Of a stretch of 64,000 nt of DNA, positions 57,703-64,000 are shown one piece after another. Numbering within the stretch: position 1 is the stretch's first letter; each line of letters starts with the position of its first letter. The notes beneath the pieces are model-generated. The model made no database searches. It saw only the letters and a program-made list of their open reading frames with translations, and was not told the DNA's origin. This DNA comes from Dipteronia dyeriana (lineage: Eukaryota; Streptophyta; Magnoliopsida; Sapindales; Sapindaceae). The translations under genes and the position numbers were made by a program. The stretch spans positions 3,544,001-3,608,000 of the forward strand of contig CM065296.1 of assembly GCA_032871835.1 (NCBI GenBank), read 5' to 3'.

Positions 57703-57772
57703 TTTAGGGTTTAGGGTTTAGGGTTTAGGGTTTAGGGTTTAGGGTTTAGGGTTTAGGGTTTAGGGTTTAGGG
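57703..57772 (+). repeat. Ten perfect plant telomere repeats inside hAT copy 2
   Basis: Exactly ten TTTAGGG units without a mismatch, about 210 bases inside the 3' end of the element. At the corresponding place copy 1 has only CCTAAACCCTAAACCC (about 27397-27412). It is followed by a duplicated stretch containing ATGAATAAAGAGAACGAACA. Confidence 0.95.
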
Positions 57773-57974
57773 TTTGAAATGAATAAAGAGAACGAACAAT
57801 TATTAGGATTTGAAATGAATAAAGAGAACGAACAATTTTTTAATTATTTATTTATTTTTCACTTATGGAATTCAGTATTACATATTTACATGATTGTCTC
57901 ATTAAAAACCTTACCAAGAAAAACCCAGTGGGATAAAAACTTGGTAAGGGAAAATGAGTGCAACCGTTTTACAA

Positions 57975-59190
57975 CTTACAAGTAAATAATAAATACATAT
58001 ATAGATTGTCGAAATTTAGAATAATTTCTTTATTTACAGTTAGATTTTGTAACCTTTTTTTAGCATGCTCCCAATCCCGAAGGCATGTTAGTACCTCCAC
58101 CATCTCTGGAGACAAACAACTTCTTCTTTGTTCAATTATGCGTCCACTGGTGCTAAAAGCTTGTTATGAAGACACCGTTGACACTGGAATAACCAGTACG
58201 TCACGTGCTAAGTGTGACAGAACTGGATACCTGTACGTATAGGTCTTCCACCATAACAACAAATCAATAGAGCTATTTTTGGACTATGTTGACCTGTTTC
58301 GGCCAATTTCATGTTATAAAAACATGTAATGGTTGTATCATATTCCAAACAATTTTGCAACATTAAATAAGTAGAGTTCCACCTTACCGGCATATCAGTT
58401 TGGAATCGTCTGGGTTTGAGACCGTTTAATTTACAATGTCTCTTGAATTCACTGAATCTAGGATTAGAACTGTAAATCCAAGAAATAGCATCTCTGATGC
58501 GATCTATTTGGTCGCTTACCTGCTTTAAACCAGCATGTACAACTAAATTTATAATATGGCATGCACACCGTTGATGGAAGAAATAACCTCCATCTTGCGG
58601 GATATTTCTTGCAACAAACAATGCAATAGAGCTAGTATTTGCAGATGCATTATCAAATGTGATCGAAAGAATGTGATGCGTGATTTCATAAGTTTCTAAA
58701 ACTTTCATTATGACATTAAAAATGTTTTTTACGGTATATGCAAAATCCATAGGACGAAAACCAAAAATTCTATTTGTTATCCTCCAGTCAGAATCTAAAT
58801 AGTGTCCCGTGACACATAAATAGTCCTGTTTGGAACATGCATTCCAAATATCAGAAGTTAATGCAACAGAGACACTTAAATGTTGTATTTCAGCAACTAA
58901 GTCATCCCTTTGGGTTTCAAACAATCGTATCAAATCATTTCTAGTGGTGGTTCTAGAAACAGGTTCAAATTGGGGGTTATATGCAGATGTGATTAATTCT
59001 TTATAAAATGGACTCTCACCAATACTGATCGGTTGATCAGTTTGTGCAATGTTAATTTTCTGGGACATGATGTTGGTGTAACGCCGGAACCAGAAGGTCC
59101 CGCTTGAGTATGGGTCTGCTCTGAAATATCAAATTCATCGTTGAGCATATTCAAACCGTCCGGAAAATAAGGCTGCTGGTTATGATCCAT
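57975..59190 (-). pseudogene. hAT transposase, copy 2, with internal deletions
   Basis: Starts MDHNQQPYFPDGLNMLNDEF at 59190. The BED finger present in copy 1 is missing between VTP and the following QKLNIAQ-like segment; a 286-residue open frame (59068-58208) then covers the RNase-H core (ALTSDIWNACSKQDYLCVTG, FDNASANTSSIALFVARN, FHQRCACHIINLVV). The second half of the core is deleted at about 58260, after which the hATC end follows in another frame (WWKTY-like to RSCLSPEMVEVL, about 58250-58070). It reads less decayed than copy 1 but cannot encode a full enzyme. Confidence 0.88.
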
Positions 59191-60534
59191 TATCTGAATT
59201 AAAAATATGAGCACTATAGTAGTTAATAGTCAAATTAAAAATCAATATTTACTAATAGTAATCTTAATTTACTAACAATAATTACTATAAATAATACGAC
59301 ACTTACAATAATTAATTTACTTCAAAAACAAATTAAATAAACAAAAAAAAATCATAATTTACTAACAAAACATATTAAATTCACTACTACAAATAAAATT
59401 GATAAATTTACTAACATAATATACTAACATAAAATTGATGAATTGAACCACTACTCTTAAATTTACTAACAAAAAATTTTAAATTCACTACTACACTTTA
59501 AATTCATAATATACTCATCTAAAATATTAAAATAAACAACTACACTAAAAATTCATAATTTATGAAAAAAAACAATATCAAACGTAATTACCACACTTAA
59601 CATTCATCATTTACTTATTATAAAAATTAAATTCAATAATACAAATTAACTTTCTAAATTTACTAATAACAAATATTAAAATTACTACTAAACTTAAAAA
59701 TCTTAATATACTAAACAAATAATATTAACATTAAAACCCAAAAATTGATAAACTAACTAACTAAATAAAAATATTTTCATTAAGTAACTAAAATCTAAAC
59801 ATAAACATATAAATTTACTATGAGAATATGTGTGAGCAAAAGTAATAACAAAATTTTACCTTTAAAATTTGGTGTGTCGGTGGAAAATGTAGAGAATTTT
59901 GTAGAGAGAGTAATAACCAAATTGAATGAAAAAGTTTAGAAAATTGGAGAATATATTAGAGATTGAGATTTGAGAGAATGAGAGATTGAAAGAATGAGAG
60001 AGAGAGTGAATGGAAAATGAAATGGATGGAAGTATTTATAAAAAATTTGATTTGTGGGTCAAAATATAATTTAAAAGATTTCAGGGGGGTTTTGTAAATT
60101 TTTTTGGCTCCAACGGTTGGAATTCAAATTCCATCCATTTGAGGGGTTTTGAAAAGAAAAAAAAACCTGCTTGGCCGACTGGTCCATCAGACCGGTCCGA
60201 CAGACCTGGCACGCAGGCTTGGCGTGCCGTGGCGTCCCGGCACGTGGCCTGTCACGCTACCTTCACGGGCCGTGCCAAGCACGACCCGTTATCTCCCTGG
60301 GCTGGCCTGTCACGGGCCGACCCATATTTACAGCACTAATTGGAATTGGGATTCCACCATTTTGGTAGAATGAGCATTCCATTGGAATGGGAATTCCACC
60401 ATTTTGGTGGAATGGACATTCCATCCAAAAACCAATGGAATGCCCATTCCAATCCATTAACACATTTTTGCTTCCAAAAATAACTCATTATACCCCAACT
60501 CTATTATAAAAATACCCTCGTTTCCAAAAACAAC

Positions 60535-60945
60535 ATATATAATATTATATTATCATAATATATATTATATTATATAATATAAATATATTTTTTTATACTT
60601 TTATATTATATTATTATTATCCAAAAAATATTATATATTATATATATTATTATTATTATATATATTATATGTAATATATATAATACATATTATAATAAAT
60701 ATTATATATAATTTAACATATATTATATATATTATATATATACTATATAATTTATACTTTTATATTTTATTATTATTATCCAAAAAATATATTATATTTT
60801 CTAATTGTTTATATTGTATATTATATATTATTATATTACATAATATATATATACATTATATAATAATATATAATATTTATATATATATATAATATATATA
60901 TATTAATATTATATTATATATAAATATATATTAAAATATATCAAA
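60535..60945. repeat. TA/ATTAT-rich microsatellite tract
   Basis: About 400 bases almost entirely of A and T, dominated by ATATATTATAT and TTATTATTAT words. It lies directly upstream of the viral-type element. It could be a scaffold-attachment-like or simply unstable region. Confidence 0.85.
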
Positions 60946-61022
60946 GCCTTTCCCTGTTTTCCAGGGAGAAAGAATCATAAAGATAGATGTAAACCAGACG
61001 AAGAAAGAGACTTCTTAAAACA

Positions 61023-62252
61023 ATGACAAACAACGTATCTGATAATACTCCAGCTAGACTTTCTTCTACTATTTCTATTCGTCAAACTCAAACAAACAAA
61101 ATCCAAAACCTTGTTGAATATACCCACATCTCAGAATCCGCTCAGATCACTGAAACCGTTCTGCCTTTATTAAACCCTTATACTGTGTTTAAACGAAGTA
61201 GATCACTCTCTAGGAGAATCACTGCTCTGGTCTAACACCGTTCTCCCCCGATAAAGGAGTATGTCCAGTCCACTGCCTTAGATAATTGCCTGATCTCAGC
61301 CTCCGCAACTGAACAATATGTCGATCTCGAAATTGGTCAGCCCTTAATTGACCAATGGATCAAGGAAGGATACTCCCACCTGCATATCGGAGCCATAAGG
61401 ATAATCCTTACCCTACACGGTAGGAAAGGACTCCCGGTCACAGCCAGAATTGCTCATCTTAACACTATCTACAAGCAGTACGAGCACGCCATCATCGGAA
61501 CTTGTCTGTCAACCCTTCACACGGGAAGTATCTCACTCACCTATTATCCAAATTTCAACATCCCACTCAGGGACTAGAACCTTTACAACTATCTCAAGAT
61601 CCAACTTTAAATAGTAGGAGCTCCCATGATGCCTAACTCCTACATGGCAACACTGCACCACCAGATTGCTTACAGACTCCAAGATCATGCACTTGATCTC
61701 CCTATCCCTAGACATACCGGAGATACCATCTTCATAAAAGCCAAAAGAGAAGATGAAGTCCTCACTATCATCCAGATTCCAAAGCAACTACCCAGAGAAA
61801 AGCTCACAGAAATCATGCCTCTCGAGTGGATCACTAACTATGAGAAGACCTTCCAAAACACTACCCCTGTTGTCGCTACAGATACCAAGTTCGTAAAATT
61901 GTCTGATGGTTCCATCCAGACTACTTATGAACAAATCAACACTTCTGCTTCAAGAGTAACCGACATTCCAGCTGTAGAAGCAACACCCAACACTTCACCA
62001 CCCAGTGCCCTTCATGTGTTCCAGATCCTCATGACCCGACCCGTTACCACATAAAAAGAAATTCCAATCCATCATTTCGAACATGATGGGACCCCTGTCT
62101 ATACTGACAAGATCAACGACCATTTCATATGGGATGTTGACCCAGAAATGTGTGATGCAGACTGTGAATGCAGTACTTGCTCCAAACATGTGAAGTCACC
62201 TTATAAGCCAACTCGTATTATCCGAGATCCAAAGGACCCCCACGGTCCCTAG
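61023..62252 (+). pseudogene. Movement-protein-like region of an endogenous caulimovirid or related element
   Basis: One reading frame is recognisable over about 410 codons and broken by four stops (about 61233, 61575, 61608, 62052). The middle (about 61325-61575, HLHIGAIRIILTLHGRKGLP and GSISLTYYPNF) and the segment after 61626 resemble the 30K movement-protein superfamily of plant pararetroviruses, which moves virus through plasmodesmata. The C-terminal part has a Cys-rich CDADCECSTCSKH patch. A movement protein placed first, followed by coat-like sequence, fits petuvirus- or florendovirus-type elements; some plant LTR elements also carry 30K-like genes. The stops show it is an old, inactive copy. 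Confidence 0.65.
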
Positions 62253-62385
62253 AACTAAGGAACAAGCCTCTCTCTCTATCTATGATAGAGATCTGTAAAT
62301 CCTGAAAGATGAATGACTACTTCTTGATGAGCAGAACGAACCAGATCAGATCCTACCTCCTAATCCGGTCCCTGTTCCCTGCTTC

Positions 62386-63300
62386 ATGGCGTCCAACTAT
62401 GATAAAGATTTTCCTCCTCTGGAATCCTCATCAAACCCAGAAAGGAACCTATTTTCAAGACCTTTCATCCAGTCTACTGAGGTCCTACCTGATGGATCAC
62501 TCAAACAGCCCTCCCAGGCTGAACAAGTCCTAAACTGGCACACCCGTAATGCCACCATCCAAAATAAAGTTCTCCACTCTATCGACCAGAAGATTGACCA
62601 GGTCACACACCATGTTTCTCAGCATGACCTTCATCTCCAACATTTGGACTCGACTCTACGCAATATGTATACAGATTTGCAATCAAGAGTCACTCGGTTA
62701 GATGCTGATCTTCACCAGTATATTAATCAAGAATATTGTGGCCCTAAATTTGACAGCAAAGAAAGGGAAATCAGACAACTCAATGATCAATTGGATCAGA
62801 TAACTCGGGATCATTTCACAAACACACCTTATATCCCAAGACCTCACCCTTTTTCTCCATCCTTGATCTTCCCAACTCTGTCGCTACCACCTCCTTCCAG
62901 GCCCCTTGACCATACTCAGTTCTTCAAATCAATCGGAGATCTTTTCAGAAAATACCCACCTTTATCTACACATCCTGACCAACCATCTTCAAGCAGGACA
63001 AAAAGGACATCTCCCCGGAAGAAGAAGACACCAGACCATCATAAGCATACACCATCGGACCACCGGAAACATGCCTTTTATGCGGCTTCTCATCAATTTT
63101 CCTCTTCAGAAACCTCTTACACTCTTACGGAGCCCACAGAATCCTATTATGAATCCCCCTCATTGTGGGAAACATATTCCCCAGATTCTTCGGACTCTCT
63201 AGATTCCTCAGATCATGCAAATTACTCAGACCCAGATGCATTGCCAGATCTTTCTCAGATCTTCTTGGCAACCAAAGCTGACCCTCAACCTTCCACTTAG
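62386..63300 (+). CDS. Coiled-coil and Ser/Pro-rich protein region of the viral-type element
   Basis: 304-residue open frame starting MASNYDKDFPPLESSSNPER, one base off the frame of the movement-protein region. Residues about 60-150 form heptad-rich sequence (QKIDQVTHHVSQHDLHLQHL), a likely coiled coil; then a Pro-rich part, a basic RTKRTSPRKKK patch (possible nuclear or nucleic-acid binding signal) and an acidic Ser-rich tail. It ends at a single TAG, after which the same frame stays open to the window edge, so it may be the first part of a longer polyprotein with one stop. Function is inferred from position only. Confidence 0.55.
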   Translation: MASNYDKDFPPLESSSNPERNLFSRPFIQSTEVLPDGSLKQPSQAEQVLNWHTRNATIQNKVLHSIDQKIDQVTHHVSQHDLHLQHLDSTLRNMYTDLQSRVTRLDADLHQYINQEYCGPKFDSKEREIRQLNDQLDQITRDHFTNTPYIPRPHPFSPSLIFPTLSLPPPSRPLDHTQFFKSIGDLFRKYPPLSTHPDQPSSSRTKRTSPRKKKTPDHHKHTPSDHRKHAFYAASHQFSSSETSYTLTEPTESYYESPSLWETYSPDSSDSLDSSDHANYSDPDALPDLSQIFLATKADPQPST

Positions 63301-64000
63301 ACAGTTGACACGTCTGAATCCTCGGGAGAAACCACTGAAGAACCAGCTCCTATGGTAGATGAACCACCAGAGCATAGGCCACAACATAAGCTCGGGTCCC
63401 AAACCCCTCAGAAGCCAACAAACGGCCCATGGTTTAATTTTGACAACATAGCTCCCCGCCAATGGAGAAAAAGGATGTCAGAAATGAGCGCTTGGCTCGA
63501 CCTACAGACAGCAAAACAGGAAAATGGCACAGAAGCCATCTTGAGAGAGTTCGTTTCCAGATTCACTGGATCTCTCATAGATTGGTACCAAGCTCTCGAA
63601 GAATACAGACAGTTACAACTAGTTCGATGTGGATCTGTATCCCAAGCAATGGGAATCGTCTTCCGAGAATTTCTCGAAGATGCCTCTCAATTCTACAAAC
63701 AGACCAGACAAGAATTCTTCAAAATACGGTGTTGTTCACTTGACAAAAGAGACTTAGATTACCACTACAAACGCATGTCGTTTAGGTACCATGCACTTGG
63801 TGGGATCAACGATGAAACCTTAAGACAGATGTATATGAACTCTCTCCCTACAGAGCTTCGGGGAGAACTCCAAAGGCTGATTGAATTCTCAGGCAGAGAC
63901 CTGCGAGATATTTCCTTAGGGGAAATACATATGTCCACCCACACCGCTTTATACAAACTTTGTGCCACGCAAAGGGTCTTTGCGAAAATGATCAAAGAAG
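63301..64000 (+). pseudogene. Coat/gag-like region of the viral-type element, continues beyond the window
   Basis: Open without a stop for 233 codons in the same frame as the preceding region and separated from it only by one TAG. Visible blocks are PWFNFDNIAPRQWRKRMSEM, LREFVSRFTGSLIDWYQALE and YHYKRMSFRYHALGGI. The run of Trp/Tyr/Leu-rich helices matches the gag/coat-like domain that precedes the zinc knuckle and reverse transcriptase in caulimovirids and related elements. Protease and reverse transcriptase, if present, lie to the right of this window. Confidence 0.6.

Larger units (their letters stand above)
57492..60338 (-). mobile_element. hAT transposon copy 2, internally deleted
   Basis: A 2847-bp element with terminal repeats TAGTGGTGTAAAAATGG and (reverse) TAGTGCTGTAAATATGG and a perfect 8-bp duplication, ATTGGAAT, at 57484-57491 and 60339-60346. 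It is the same family as copy 1 (17735-27651) in opposite orientation and without nested insertions, and so shows the family's plan: GC-rich ends, TATA box (about 60033), repeat-rich leader intron, transposase, 3' region. Two parts of the transposase are deleted, so it could move only with help. Confidence 0.92.
57403..60480. repeat. GGAAT-rich inverted-repeat sequence split by hAT copy 2
   Basis: GGAATGGAATGGAATG, ATTCCATT and TGAGCATTCCATTGGAAT on the left (57403-57491) and matching GGAATTCCACC, TTTTGGTGGAATGG and CCATTCCAATCC on the right (60339-60460) belong together and were separated by the hAT insertion. A near-perfect palindrome, ATTCCACCATTTTGGTGGAAT minus its last base, lies at about 60390. 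It is probably an older small transposon; the class is not determined. Confidence 0.45.

Noticed and set aside
57703..57772. Chromosome end or telomere
   Set aside because: Ten units only, located inside a hAT element with intact ends and unique sequence on both sides.
57958..58242. 94-residue plus-strand open frame (similar one at 26705-26905 on the minus strand)
   Set aside because: Both are antisense to the hATC region of the hAT transposases; similarity between them reflects the transposon copies.
1..64000. tRNA or rRNA genes
   Set aside because: No complete tRNA cloverleaf or rRNA segment was recognised; only the B-box-like patch at 17436-17515 is suggestive.

Overview
This is nuclear DNA of a flowering plant, most likely a eudicot. 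It is AT-rich, its genes are split by GT-AG introns, it carries plant-type TTTAGGG repeats and plant transposon families, and five of its six host genes have clear Arabidopsis relatives. I cannot name the species. From memory, the C3H22-type zinc-finger/G-patch gene, the TIC55 gene and the SKA2-like gene resemble loci that sit close together on Arabidopsis chromosome 2, so the window may be a syntenic block swollen by transposons.

Layout. 1-2.1 kb: a VQ-motif gene on the minus strand. 2.6-3.9 kb: a short non-autonomous Mutator-like element (MULE) filled with an 18-21 bp array. 7.0-14.5 kb: a compact gene island of a plastid-type DnaJ-like zinc-finger gene (+), an SKA2-like kinetochore gene (-) and a CCCH/Tudor/G-patch gene (+); the last two share a 232-bp bidirectional promoter. 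16.4-43.9 kb: about 27.5 kb of nested transposons. These are a second copy of the small MULE, a hAT element broken by another hAT (itself broken by a hAT MITE) and by a small MULE-like element, and then a large MULE coding for a MuDR transposase and a captured DUF1985/Ulp1 protease gene. That MULE is interrupted by a gag-only Gypsy retroelement whose 5' LTR holds a solo LTR, which in turn holds a G-rich MITE. 44.5-54.5 kb: a 20-exon dynamin-related gene of the DRP3 class. 54.9-56.9 kb: TIC55 (-), converging on DRP3 and carrying a frameshift before its membrane anchors. 57.5-60.3 kb: a second copy of the hAT family containing ten perfect telomere-type repeats. 61.0 kb to the edge: a decayed endogenous caulimovirid-like element (movement protein, coiled-coil region, coat/gag-like region) that runs out of the window.

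The host genes are not an operon. They serve chloroplast (TIC55, DnaJ-like protein), organelle division (DRP3), mitosis (SKA2-like), RNA/transcription (CCCH/G-patch) and stress signalling (VQ) functions. The most noteworthy points are the TIC55 frameshift, the MULE family with subterminal TCGAG arrays and a captured SUMO-protease-like gene, and the datable order of insertions given by intact target-site duplications. Exon limits were assigned by hand from GT/AG sites, reading-frame continuity and family knowledge; no alignment was run.
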